Positions 1 through 7,154 of a stretch of 33,581 nucleotides of DNA are shown piece by piece. The translations under genes and the position numbers were made by a program. Within the stretch, counting starts at the first letter, position 1, and every line of letters begins with the position of its first letter. Below the pieces are notes generated by a model that worked only from the letters and a program-made list of their open reading frames with translations, was not told the DNA's origin and searched no databases. Source of the DNA: Nocardiopsis salina YIM 90010 (GTDB lineage Bacteria > Actinomycetota > Actinomycetes > Streptosporangiales > Streptosporangiaceae); assembly GCF_000341025.1 (NCBI RefSeq), contig NZ_ANBF01000059.1:3110-36690 (forward strand), written 5' to 3'.

Positions 1-153
1 GCCCGAACCCGTGGGCGCCACGACCAGCGTGTCCTCGCCGCGGGAGATGGCGTCCCAGGCCTGGTCCTGTGCGGGGGTGGGGCCGTCGGGGAAGGCGTGC
101 TCGAACCAGGTGCGGGTGGCGGGCCCGAACCGCTCCAGAGGGTCGCTGCTCAT
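1..153 (-). CDS. DEAD/DEAH helicase, Lhr-like, N-terminal fragment
   Basis: The first 51 codons of a minus-strand gene that runs off the left edge. The translation begins MSSDPLERFGPATRTWFEHA, followed by a Q-motif-like stretch (PTPAQDQAW) and then TLVVAPTGSG, the start of a Walker A (motif I) of superfamily 2 helicases. This N-terminal layout is typical of Lhr-type large ATP-dependent helicases, which actinomycetes often carry just upstream of and divergent from DUF3046-recA. Everything after motif I is missing, so the subfamily is inferred from the start and the context. An imperfect -10 (CACACT on the minus strand, 160-165) lies six bases before the ATG. Confidence 0.75.
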   Translation of the reverse strand, partial: MSSDPLERFGPATRTWFEHAFPDGPTPAQDQAWDAISRGEDTLVVAPTGSG

Positions 154-217
154 CGGGCCAGTGTGACCCGCGGCTCCGACATTCGTCAGCAGGGCCGGGG
201 CGGGCGCGCCGATCACC

Positions 218-223
218 GATACT
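218..223 (+). promoter_or_regulatory. -10 element of DUF3046 gene, leaderless type
   Basis: GATACT lies seven bases before the ATG at 231. Transcription from it would start at or next to the A of the start codon. No Shine-Dalgarno sequence lies at a normal distance; the intervening bases are GGGGCCG. No convincing -35 was seen. Confidence 0.45.
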
Positions 224-230
224 GGGGCCG

Positions 231-425
231 ATGCGACTCTCCCTCTTCTGGACCAACATGCACCAGCAATTCGGCGCGGCCTATGCCGAGAGCCTCGCCA
301 AGGACTACGTCATCGAACAGCTCGGCTCGCGCACGGTCGAACAGGCACTGGCCGACGGCGTCTCGGCCAAGGAGGTCTGGAGGGCGGTGTGTGACGCGTT
401 CGACCTTCCGGCCTCGGCCCGCTGA
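231..425 (+). CDS. DUF3046 family small protein
   Basis: A 64-residue protein starting MRLSLFWTNMHQQFGAAYAE. The MRLSxFWxxMxxxFG start and the RTVxQALxxGVxxKxVWRAVCDAFDLP ending match the DUF3046 family, a short, conserved actinobacterial protein of unknown function habitually encoded immediately before recA. The start at 231 is chosen because the family begins at this Met and because a -10 element sits seven bases upstream. The longer open frame beginning at 69 has no family support. It probably lies outside the SOS unit, since the LexA box is downstream of it. Function unknown. Confidence 0.88.
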   Translation: MRLSLFWTNMHQQFGAAYAESLAKDYVIEQLGSRTVEQALADGVSAKEVWRAVCDAFDLPASAR

Positions 426-480
426 GCGGTGCGGGCGTGTGGGCCCGCCGCCCCGGGCCATGCGGTGTTCGCACGAGAAT

Positions 481-494
481 CGAACAGGGGTTCG
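481..494 (+). promoter_or_regulatory. SOS box (LexA operator) of recA
   Basis: CGAAC-AGGG-GTTCG is a perfect inverted repeat matching the actinobacterial/Bacillus-type LexA operator (core GAAC-N4-GTTC). It sits directly before a -10 element (TAGTGT, 497-502) and about 110 bases before the recA start, where LexA would block polymerase. It predicts DNA-damage induction of recA-recX. Confidence 0.88.
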
Positions 495-496
495 GG

Positions 497-502
497 TAGT
501 GT
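497..502 (+). promoter_or_regulatory. recA promoter -10 element
   Basis: TAGTGT fits TANNNT and lies three bases after the SOS box, so transcription would begin near 509, leaving a leader of about 95 bases. The -35 region (around 474-479) is not consensus. Confidence 0.55.
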
Positions 503-505
503 GGG

Positions 506-514
506 TTGTCCACA
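506..514 (+). promoter_or_regulatory. Perfect DnaA box at recA start region
   Basis: TTGTCCACA equals the consensus DnaA box known from Streptomyces origins. It covers the predicted recA transcription start. A second identical box lies upstream of comEA (31853-31861). Binding here is inference. Confidence 0.45.
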
Positions 515-604
515 GGCAGACGCAGAGCGTCGAGATCGTCGTACCGAGCGCGTAGCGTCAGGCCCATCATGAAGAAGAAGGCATCGACCCAACAGGGGAA
601 TCCC

Positions 605-2821
605 GTGGCTACTGGAGACCGAGACAAGGCTCTCGACACAGCGCTCGCGCAGATCGAGCGACAGTTCGGCAAGGGCTCCGTCATGCGCCTGGGCGACGAC
701 GACCGCCCGCCGATCGAGTCGATCCCCACCGGGGCCATCGCGCTCGACGCCGCACTCGGTATCGGTGGCATCCCCAGGGGCCGGGTCGTGGAGGTGTACG
801 GACCGGAGAGCTCAGGAAAAACTACCGTCGCCCTGCACGCGGTCGCCCAAGCCCAGAAGCAGGGCGGGATCGCCGCCTTCGTCGACGCCGAGCACGCACT
901 CGACCCCACCTACGCCGCCAAGATCGGCGTCAACACCGACGACCTGCTGCTCTCCCAGCCCGACACCGGTGAGCAGGCGCTCGAGATCGTCGACATGCTC
1001 GTTCGCTCCGGAGCGATCTCCGTGATCGTCATCGACTCCGTGGCCGCCCTGGTGCCCCGCGCCGAGATCGAGGGCGAGATGGGCGACAGCCACGTGGGTC
1101 TGCAGGCCCGCCTCATGTCGCAGGCGCTGCGCAAGATCGCCGGCGCGCTCAGCTCCACCGGCACCACCGCAATTTTCATCAACCAATTGCGGGAAAAAGT
1201 CGGAGTCATGTTCGGGTGCATGCATTACAACACCCGGGTGACACTGGCGGACGGCAGCCAGGAGAAGATCGGCAAGATCGTCAACCAGGAAATGGACGTC
1301 GAGGTCCTCTCCTACGACCCGGAGAAGGACGAGGTCGTTCCGCGCAAGGTCGTCAACTGGTTCGACAACGGCAAGACCGACCACTTCCTGCAGTTCACCG
1401 TCGCGCGGTCGGGCAAGAACGGCCGGTCGCAGTTCGCCGCCACCCCCAACCACCTCATCCGCACGCCCGGAGGCTGGCGCGAGGCCGGTGAACTCATCGC
1501 AGGTGACCGGGTCCTCACCACACAGCAGCATTTCCTCAACGACCAGCAGCGCCAGGTCGTCTTCGGTTCCTTGATGGGGGACGGTTCTCTCTCCGCCAAC
1601 ACCAGGGGGCACAGTGGGACGCGCTTCCGGATGGGCCACGGGGCCGAGCAGGAGTCTTACCTGGACTGGAAGATCTCCCTGCTGAGCAACATCGGGTACA
1701 GCCGGACCACCGACGCCAAGGGGGCGGTCTTCGCCGACTTCACCGCTCTGCCCGAGCTCGCCGAGCTGCACGAGGCGATGTACTTCGGTGACGGGAAGAA
1801 GCACCTGAGCTGGGAGTTCCTCAAGCAGCTCACCCCGTTGTCGCTGGCCGTTTGGTACATGGACGACGGCTGCTTCACCGTGCGCTCCGAGGGCGTTCAG
1901 GAGCGGACCGAGGGCGGCAGCGGACGGATCGAGATCTGTGTCGAGGCGATGGGCCCGGGGAGCCGCGAGCGCCTGGTGGATCACCTGCGCGACCACTACG
2001 GGCTCGACGTCAAGCTCGGCAAACACGGTAGCCGCGAGGTCTCCGTCATCACGTTCACCACTGCGGCCAGCGCACAGTTCCAGGAGATCGTGGCGCCGTA
2101 CGTGCACGAGTCCATGGCCCACAAGCTCCTGCCGCGGTTCCAGGGCCGCTGTGAGGTCGAGGCCCTCCACTCCGAGCCTGTGGACCGTCTGGTCGCCGAG
2201 CCCGTTCTCGACATCCACGTCGAGCCCGAGACCCGGGGCATGCACCGCTTCGACATCGAGGTCGAAGGCAACCACAACTACTTCGTCGACGGGGTCATGG
2301 TGCACAACAGTCCCGAGACCACCACCGGTGGCCGGGCGCTGAAATTCTATTCTTCCGTCCGTTTGGACGTTCGAAGGATCGAAACCCTCAAGGACGGAAC
2401 CGACGCGGTCGGAAACCGTACCCGGGTCAAGGTCGTGAAGAACAAAATTGCGCCCCCCTTCAAGCAGGCCGAATTCGACATTCTGTACGGCGTCGGCATC
2501 TCCCGCGAAGGCAGCCTCATCGACCTGGGTGTGGAACACGGCATCGTGCGCAAGTCCGGTGCCTGGTACACCTACGACGGCACGCAGCTCGGGCAGGGCA
2601 AGGAGAACGCCCGCAACTTCCTGCGCGAGAACGACGACGTGGCCAACGAGGTCGAGAAGAAGATCAAGGAGAAGATGGGCGTGCCCACGAAGGGCGACGA
2701 CAGCGCCGCCGGCGAGTCCTCGAAGGCCGCCGAGGACAGTGCGGACTCCAAGGCAGCCCCGGCCAAGAGCACCGCCAAGCGCACCACGAAGAGCACCAAG
2801 GCGCCTTCGACCGATGAGTGA
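605..2821 (+). CDS. recA: Recombinase RecA, intein-containing precursor
   Basis: RecA forms filaments on single-stranded DNA, catalyses strand exchange and triggers LexA self-cleavage. The 738-residue precursor consists of an N-extein of 204 residues (605-1216), a 364-residue intein (1217-2308) and a C-extein of 170 residues (2309-2818). Spliced RecA would be 374 residues, normal for actinomycetes. The Walker A motif GPESSGKTT is at residues 66-74, and Walker B lies in [15 protein letters not shown]. The C-terminus is Lys/Ala/Ser-rich. I chose the GTG at 605 because AGGGGA (594-599) is five bases upstream and the product then starts [10 protein letters not shown] like its relatives; an in-frame ATG at 569 is the alternative. 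An SOS box controls it. recX overlaps its stop codon. Confidence 0.97.
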   Translation: MATGDRDKALDTALAQIERQFGKGSVMRLGDDDRPPIESIPTGAIALDAALGIGGIPRGRVVEVYGPESSGKTTVALHAVAQAQKQGGIAAFVDAEHALDPTYAAKIGVNTDDLLLSQPDTGEQALEIVDMLVRSGAISVIVIDSVAALVPRAEIEGEMGDSHVGLQARLMSQALRKIAGALSSTGTTAIFINQLREKVGVMFGCMHYNTRVTLADGSQEKIGKIVNQEMDVEVLSYDPEKDEVVPRKVVNWFDNGKTDHFLQFTVARSGKNGRSQFAATPNHLIRTPGGWREAGELIAGDRVLTTQQHFLNDQQRQVVFGSLMGDGSLSANTRGHSGTRFRMGHGAEQESYLDWKISLLSNIGYSRTTDAKGAVFADFTALPELAELHEAMYFGDGKKHLSWEFLKQLTPLSLAVWYMDDGCFTVRSEGVQERTEGGSGRIEICVEAMGPGSRERLVDHLRDHYGLDVKLGKHGSREVSVITFTTAASAQFQEIVAPYVHESMAHKLLPRFQGRCEVEALHSEPVDRLVAEPVLDIHVEPETRGMHRFDIEVEGNHNYFVDGVMVHNSPETTTGGRALKFYSSVRLDVRRIETLKDGTDAVGNRTRVKVVKNKIAPPFKQAEFDILYGVGISREGSLIDLGVEHGIVRKSGAWYTYDGTQLGQGKENARNFLRENDDVANEVEKKIKEKMGVPTKGDDSAAGESSKAAEDSADSKAAPAKSTAKRTTKSTKAPSTDE
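1217..2308 (+). other. RecA intein with LAGLIDADG endonuclease (M. leprae type)
   Basis: This in-frame 364-residue insert starts with Cys1 ([14 protein letters not shown]) and ends VMVHN, followed by extein Ser. All splicing elements are present: Cys1, the block B TxxH motif (TPNH, 76-79), block F ([13 protein letters not shown], 344-356), the penultimate His363, Asn364 and the +1 Ser. Two dodecapeptide motifs, GSLMGDG (117-123) and WYMDDG (213-218), keep the acidic residues needed for homing endonuclease activity. From memory the sequence closely resembles the Mycobacterium leprae RecA intein and interrupts the same MFG/SPETT site. The M. tuberculosis site (VVKNK/C) is uninterrupted here. 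Base composition is like the host's, although the extein on both sides is not. Confidence 0.96.
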
Positions 2822-3386
2822 CGCGGGCGGCGTCCCTCAGGAGGCCCCCGAACCGGATCCGTCGGGCGGGCAGGGTGGCCCGCCCGGCGAGGACCCCGAG
2901 GCCAAGGCCCGGGGACTGTGCCTACGCGTGCTCACCCACAGTCCGCGCACCCGAGCCCAGCTCGAACGCGCCCTCCTGCGCCGCGGTTTCGAGGAGGAGG
3001 TCGTCGCCTCGGTCCTGGGCACCTTCAGCGAGGCCGGGCTCATCGACGACCGGCTCTTCGCCGAGGCCTGGGTGTCCTCGCGCCACCACGGGCGGCGGCT
3101 GTCCCGCAAGGCCCTGGCGCGTGAACTGCGCACCCGCGGGATCGAGGAGGAGACCGTCCGCGAGGCCGTGGACGGGCTCTCCGACGAGGACGAGGAGGAG
3201 GCCGCCCGCGACCTGGCGCGCCGCAGCCTCCGGGGCTCGCGCAGCAAGGATGAGCAGACCCGCGTGCGGCGGGCCCTCAGCGTCCTGGCCCGCCGCGGTT
3301 ACTCGGCCGGGCTTTCCTACCGCGTGGTGCGGGAGGAACTGGAGGCCGAGGGCGTGGACGTCGAACTCCACGACCCCGACCTGTGA
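2814..3386 (+). CDS. recX: Regulatory protein RecX
   Basis: RecX (190 residues) binds RecA filaments and limits RecA activity. After a disordered Pro/Gly/Glu-rich head of about 30 residues, the protein shows the helical tandem repeats of the family: [54 protein letters not shown] and a C-terminal [15 protein letters not shown]. The ATG at 2814 lies within the last codons of recA (ATGAGTGA, an 8-base overlap), which points to translational coupling and shared SOS control. Only 34 bases separate its stop from the convergent peptidase gene; a weak pairing (CCCGG 3387-3391 with CCGGG 3416-3420) is the only candidate terminator. Confidence 0.95.
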   Translation: MSDAGGVPQEAPEPDPSGGQGGPPGEDPEAKARGLCLRVLTHSPRTRAQLERALLRRGFEEEVVASVLGTFSEAGLIDDRLFAEAWVSSRHHGRRLSRKALARELRTRGIEEETVREAVDGLSDEDEEEAARDLARRSLRGSRSKDEQTRVRRALSVLARRGYSAGLSYRVVREELEAEGVDVELHDPDL

Positions 3387-3420
3387 CCCGGCCCCGGCCT
3401 GTGCCCCGAGAGGCTCCGGG

Positions 3421-5568
3421 TCAGGTGCGGGTGGGGTCGGTGCCCGGCTGCGGGGAGCCCGTGGCGGGTTCCCCGGCGTCGGCATCTCCCCGGTCGGCCG
3501 GGGCCTCCGTTTCCCCTGGGCTCCCGTCAGCGGGCGCGGCGGCGCCGGTCCCGTCGGCGTCCGGTGCCGGGACGTCCGCATCGCCGGCCGGGGTCTCCGG
3601 CGGGGAGGTCGTCAACTCCAGTGCCGGAACGTCCGCCTCGAAGCCGAACACCGTGGCGTAGAAGCCCAGCTCCGCCTCCAGTGCACGTGTGCGGACGTCG
3701 GCGCCGGCGAACCCGTGCCCTTCGCCCCCGAACTCCAGCAGCGCGTGCTGGACGCCCTGTTCGCCCAGGCCGCGGGCCATCGCGGTGGCCTGGTCCGGTG
3801 TGACGACCTTGTCCTCCAGGCCCTGCAACAGGAGCACCGGGGCTTCGATGTCGCCGGTCCGGTTCACGGGCGAACGTTCCCGGTAGCTCTCCTCGAACCC
3901 GGGCAGCGGGCCCACCAGCGTGTCCAGGAACCGTGACTCGAAGTCGTGTGTGCCTTCGGCGAATCCGAGCAGGTCGGTGACCCCGAACAGGGACACCCCG
4001 CACGCGAAGGTGTCGCCGGTCAGTGCCAGCAGAGCCGTGTATCCGCCCGCGCTCGGGCCCCGCACCGCCAGGCGCTCCGGGTCGGCCTCGCCGCCGTCCA
4101 CGAGCGCGCGGGCCACGGCCGCACAGTCCTCCACGTCGACCACGCCCCACTGTTTGTGCAGGCGTTTGCGGTAGGACCGCCCGTATCCCGTGGAGCCGCC
4201 GTAGTTCACGTCGGCCACACCGATGCCGCGGCTGGGGAAGTAGGCCTTGACCAGGTCGAACTCGGAGGTGGAGTGGGAGACCGGTCCGCCGTGTGCCCAC
4301 ACGACGAAGGGTGCCGGGCCTTGTGGGTCCACCGCCGGGTTGGCCGGAGGGTGGATCCGGACGTGCACCGGGGCGCCGTAGCGGCCGGTCATGGTCTGTT
4401 CGCGGGGTATCGACAGCAGGGCCCGGTCCGGGGGGTCCTGCATCGAACGCTGCAGTGTCTCCACCGTGGAGGTCTCAGGGTCGAGGCGCACCAGGCACGG
4501 GGGTGTGGTGGGGGAGGAGGCCACCGCCACTGCCGTCCGCCCGTCCGAGTGCAGCTGGGACCAGGTGGTCAGTTCGGTGCGTACCGGTTCCAGGTCCAGG
4601 GTGTCGGGGTCGTACACGCTCGGGGTGAGGTCGCCCTCGCCGTGCAGCACCACCACATGTCCGGAGTCCAGTACCTGGAAGGAGCGGTGCCCGAGCCGGG
4701 CCGGTGGGGCGTGGAACTCCTCCTCGGCGGGGTACAGCGCGAGTGCCTGTCCGGTCAGTCCGGCCTGGTAGAGGTTCCAGAATCCGGGCCAGTCGGAGGC
4801 CATGTACAGGGTCCCGGCGTCCGCCCACGCGGGTGAGAGGACCGACTCGTCCACCCCGCCCTTGATCGTGTACTCGTCTCTCAGGGCGCCACCGGTGAGT
4901 GTTCCCACCCGTAGTTCGGTGCCGTCCCAGGGCATGCGCGGGTGGTTCCAGCGCACGTAGGCCAGGTGGGTCCCGTCGGGTGAGGGGGTCGGTGATGCGT
5001 AGAAGTCCGCGCCGGAGGTGAGCTCGACGATCGCCGAGGGCTCACGGCTGCCGCGTCCGGACAGCGGCACACTCACGATCGACCGGCGGGGTGCGCCTCC
5101 GGCGGCCGGGTGTTCCTCGCGCACGCACACGAGGCTCTTGCCGTCGGCGCCCAGTGCGGGGTCGGCGTAACGCAGGCCCCGCTCGACCTCGGGCTCGGGT
5201 GTGAGCGGGACCGGCGTCCCGGCGCCACGGTCGAGCAGGTAGAGGCGCTGGTCGTGGCCGTTCGCGAAGGCCACGCCCATCCGGACGAGGGCCTTGTCGT
5301 CGCGGCGGGGGACGGGCAGGTGGGAGCGTCCCCCGTACTCGTGCACACGGGTGCCCACGCTCCAGGGCGCGGGCAGGAGTTCGGTGACGGTGCCGGCGTC
5401 GTCCCTGTGCATCAGGGTGGTGCGGCCGCCCTCCTCGGGGCGGTCCTCCTCCCACCAGACCTCGTCGCCCTCGACGCTGGGGAACGCCATCCGGCGGATC
5501 CCCCGTGCGACGTCACCGGCGCTGATGGGTGACGGCCAGGAGCCGTGGGGGTGGGGTAGTTCAGACAT
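3421..5568 (-). CDS. S9 family prolyl oligopeptidase-type peptidase
   Basis: A 715-residue protein. The N-terminal part (about 1-380) has beta-propeller-like repeats (ADPALGADGKSLVCVRE, ASPTPSPDGTHLAYVRW). The C-terminal part is an alpha/beta-hydrolase with oxyanion HGGP (426-429), nucleophile Ser506 in GPSAGG, Asp586 in GLEDKVV and His618 in EGHGF, the complete S9 triad. It resembles dipeptidyl aminopeptidase/acylaminoacyl peptidases that cut short peptides. No signal peptide is seen, so it is probably cytoplasmic. The last 65 residues (650-715) are an Asp/Pro/Ala/Gly/Thr-rich disordered tail not usual for the family. I chose the ATG at 5568, which is preceded by GAGCGGGAC. A possible -10 (TATGGT) lies at 5614-5619. 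Confidence 0.9.
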   Translation of the reverse strand: MSELPHPHGSWPSPISAGDVARGIRRMAFPSVEGDEVWWEEDRPEEGGRTTLMHRDDAGTVTELLPAPWSVGTRVHEYGGRSHLPVPRRDDKALVRMGVAFANGHDQRLYLLDRGAGTPVPLTPEPEVERGLRYADPALGADGKSLVCVREEHPAAGGAPRRSIVSVPLSGRGSREPSAIVELTSGADFYASPTPSPDGTHLAYVRWNHPRMPWDGTELRVGTLTGGALRDEYTIKGGVDESVLSPAWADAGTLYMASDWPGFWNLYQAGLTGQALALYPAEEEFHAPPARLGHRSFQVLDSGHVVVLHGEGDLTPSVYDPDTLDLEPVRTELTTWSQLHSDGRTAVAVASSPTTPPCLVRLDPETSTVETLQRSMQDPPDRALLSIPREQTMTGRYGAPVHVRIHPPANPAVDPQGPAPFVVWAHGGPVSHSTSEFDLVKAYFPSRGIGVADVNYGGSTGYGRSYRKRLHKQWGVVDVEDCAAVARALVDGGEADPERLAVRGPSAGGYTALLALTGDTFACGVSLFGVTDLLGFAEGTHDFESRFLDTLVGPLPGFEESYRERSPVNRTGDIEAPVLLLQGLEDKVVTPDQATAMARGLGEQGVQHALLEFGGEGHGFAGADVRTRALEAELGFYATVFGFEADVPALELTTSPPETPAGDADVPAPDADGTGAAAPADGSPGETEAPADRGDADAGEPATGSPQPGTDPTRT

Positions 5569-5602
5569 GTCCCGCTCAGGATCGGTCGTGGGTTCGTTTC
5601 TG

Positions 5603-5849
5603 GTGACATGTCGACCATAGCCAGCCGTTGGGACCTGAGTGCAGTTGTGGCCCTCCGTGACTGGATACGGCCTCCATGCAGGTGACACGATGGTTCTCGT
5701 ACGCACACGTCGGGTATCGTTCCCGATTCGTGACGCCTGTGACACAGCCAGGGCACAGGCTGCGGTCTATGCTTTCGCGGATGTCACGTTGGTGACCGCC
5801 GGTCATGCAGGGCCTGCGACCCGGGTCGCTCGCCGCCGGCAGTTGTCAC
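5603..5849. promoter_or_regulatory. Divergent control region with eight GTGAC/GTCAC motifs
   Basis: The 307-base gap between the peptidase and the TAXI lipoprotein gene holds GTGAC at 5603, 5657, 5682, 5730, 5739 and 5792 and GTCAC at 5783 and 5845 (start positions). Two are a direct repeat (GTGAC-N4-GTGAC, 5730-5743) and two form an inverted repeat (GTCAC-GTTG-GTGAC, 5783-5796). Candidate -10 elements are TATGGT (minus strand, 5614-5619) and TATGCT (plus strand, 5768-5773). The inverted repeat would fall just after the predicted plus-strand start near 5780. The binding protein is unknown. Confidence 0.4.
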
Positions 5850-5875
5850 CTCACTGCTAAGAGAGGATGCCAGCG

Positions 5876-6910
5876 ATGAGCAAGGGACGCAGGATCCGCG
5901 CCTCCGTGGCCGTCGCCGCGGCGGGCACGCTCGCCCTGTCCGCCTGCACTCCCCCCGAGGGGACGGACGGTCCCGACGGCGGGGCGGACGACATCCAGGA
6001 CCTCACGCTCGCGACCGGTTCCACGGGCGGCACCTACTTCACGCTCGGAGGTGAGATCGCTCAGCTGTGGAGCGACCACATCGATGATACGCAGGTCGAA
6101 ACCTTCCCGACCGGCGCCTCCGTGCAGAACCTCCGTGCTCTGGAGGGGGCGACCGAGGACGAGGAAGAGGGCGAGATCGACCAGGTCGAGCTCATCATGG
6201 CGGTCAACGGTGTGGCGATGCAGGCCCAGGAGAGCGAAGGTCCCTTCGCGGAGGAGCCGCTCGAGGACCCCGACGACGTCTACTTCCTCGGCAACATCTA
6301 TCCCGAGGTCATGCAGGTCGTGGTGCTGGCCGACTCCGACATCGAGTCCATCGCCGACCTGGACGGCGCCAACGTGGAGATCGGCCCGGCAGGCAGCGGT
6401 ACCGAGGTCGCCGCCCGGGACATCCTGGAGACGTACGGTATCGACCCCGACGAGGACATCAACTCCTTCGACAGCGACTTCGGCGACGCCGCAACAGCGC
6501 TGGGCGACGGGCAGGCCGACGCGGCGTTCGGCATCCTCTCGGTCCCGGCCTCCGGTATCGAGGAGATCTCGGCCAACAACGACGTCCGCGTCCTCCCGAT
6601 CGAGGGTGAGGAGGCCGAGGAACTCCAGGAGGCCGACGAGAGCTACGACCTCATGGACATCGAGGCCGGTACCTACAGCGGTCAGGACGAGGAAGTCACC
6701 ACCCTGACCCAGTGGGCCTCGCTGTACAGCACCGGTGCGCTCGACGACGAGACCGCCTACGAGCTGACCCGTGTCATGTACGAGCAGGCCGACGAGATGG
6801 GCCACGCCATCAGTGACCAGGTGCAGCTGGAGACGGCCTTGGAGTCCCAGGGCGTGATGGAGCTGCACCCGGGCGCCGAGAGCTTCTACGAGGACGAGGG
6901 CGTTCTGTAG
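5876..6910 (+). CDS. TAXI family TRAP transporter solute-binding lipoprotein
   Basis: A 344-residue extracytoplasmic receptor. The lipoprotein signal has a basic start (MSKGRRIR), a hydrophobic run and the lipobox LSAC with Cys24. The mature part opens LTLATGSTGGTYFTLGGEIAQLW, the TAXI signature (GSTGGTYxxxG), followed by further TAXI features such as a conserved GPAGSGTE segment. TAXI receptors deliver ligand to TRAP permeases driven by ion gradients. The protein is very acidic. I prefer the ATG at 5876 because GAGAGG (5861-5866) is nine bases upstream; the in-frame ATG at 5867 is only one base after that sequence. The permease gene follows after 244 bases that contain two hairpins. Confidence 0.93.
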   Translation: MSKGRRIRASVAVAAAGTLALSACTPPEGTDGPDGGADDIQDLTLATGSTGGTYFTLGGEIAQLWSDHIDDTQVETFPTGASVQNLRALEGATEDEEEGEIDQVELIMAVNGVAMQAQESEGPFAEEPLEDPDDVYFLGNIYPEVMQVVVLADSDIESIADLDGANVEIGPAGSGTEVAARDILETYGIDPDEDINSFDSDFGDAATALGDGQADAAFGILSVPASGIEEISANNDVRVLPIEGEEAEELQEADESYDLMDIEAGTYSGQDEEVTTLTQWASLYSTGALDDETAYELTRVMYEQADEMGHAISDQVQLETALESQGVMELHPGAESFYEDEGVL

Positions 6911-6923
6911 CAACGGCCCTTCG

Positions 6924-6942
6924 GACGTGCCGCGGGCACGTC
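6924..6942 (+). terminator. Short hairpin after TAXI gene
   Basis: GACGTGCC-GCG-GGCACGTC is a perfect eight-base-pair stem with a three-base loop, 14 bases after the stop codon. No T-run follows. It may protect the 3' end of the receptor mRNA. Confidence 0.5.
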
Positions 6943-6971
6943 TGCCCTGGACCTGGGGAACCCCATCCCAT

Positions 6972-7002
6972 CAGGGCCGCCCGTCGCCAACGGGCGGCCC
7001 TG
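6972..7002 (+). terminator. Strong hairpin between receptor and permease genes
   Basis: CAGGGCCGCCCG and CGGGCGGCCCTG form a perfect 12-base-pair stem around a seven-base loop. No T-run follows, so read-through into the permease gene is likely. It probably acts as a partial terminator or mRNA-stabilising stem. Confidence 0.6.
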
Positions 7003-7154
7003 AGCTGTGAGGAGTTGCGGGGTACACCTCACCCTCCGGCCCGGTGTGACCGCGGGCCGGGGGCGGGAATGTTTGTCTGGATCCGAGTGGGGCCCGCGCG
7101 GTCCCTCTCCTGTGGTGAGTGGCGGGCGACCCCCGCCGAGTGAAGGATGGGGCG

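Noticed and set aside
812-2539. A 575-codon open frame opposite recA and the intein
   Set aside because: It is the antisense of well-identified RecA and intein codons, Val/Leu/Gly/Asp-rich, without recognisable domains.
5846-6913. A 355-codon frame opposite the TAXI lipoprotein gene
   Set aside because: It is an antisense mirror; the plus-strand frame has a lipobox, family motifs and a ribosome site.
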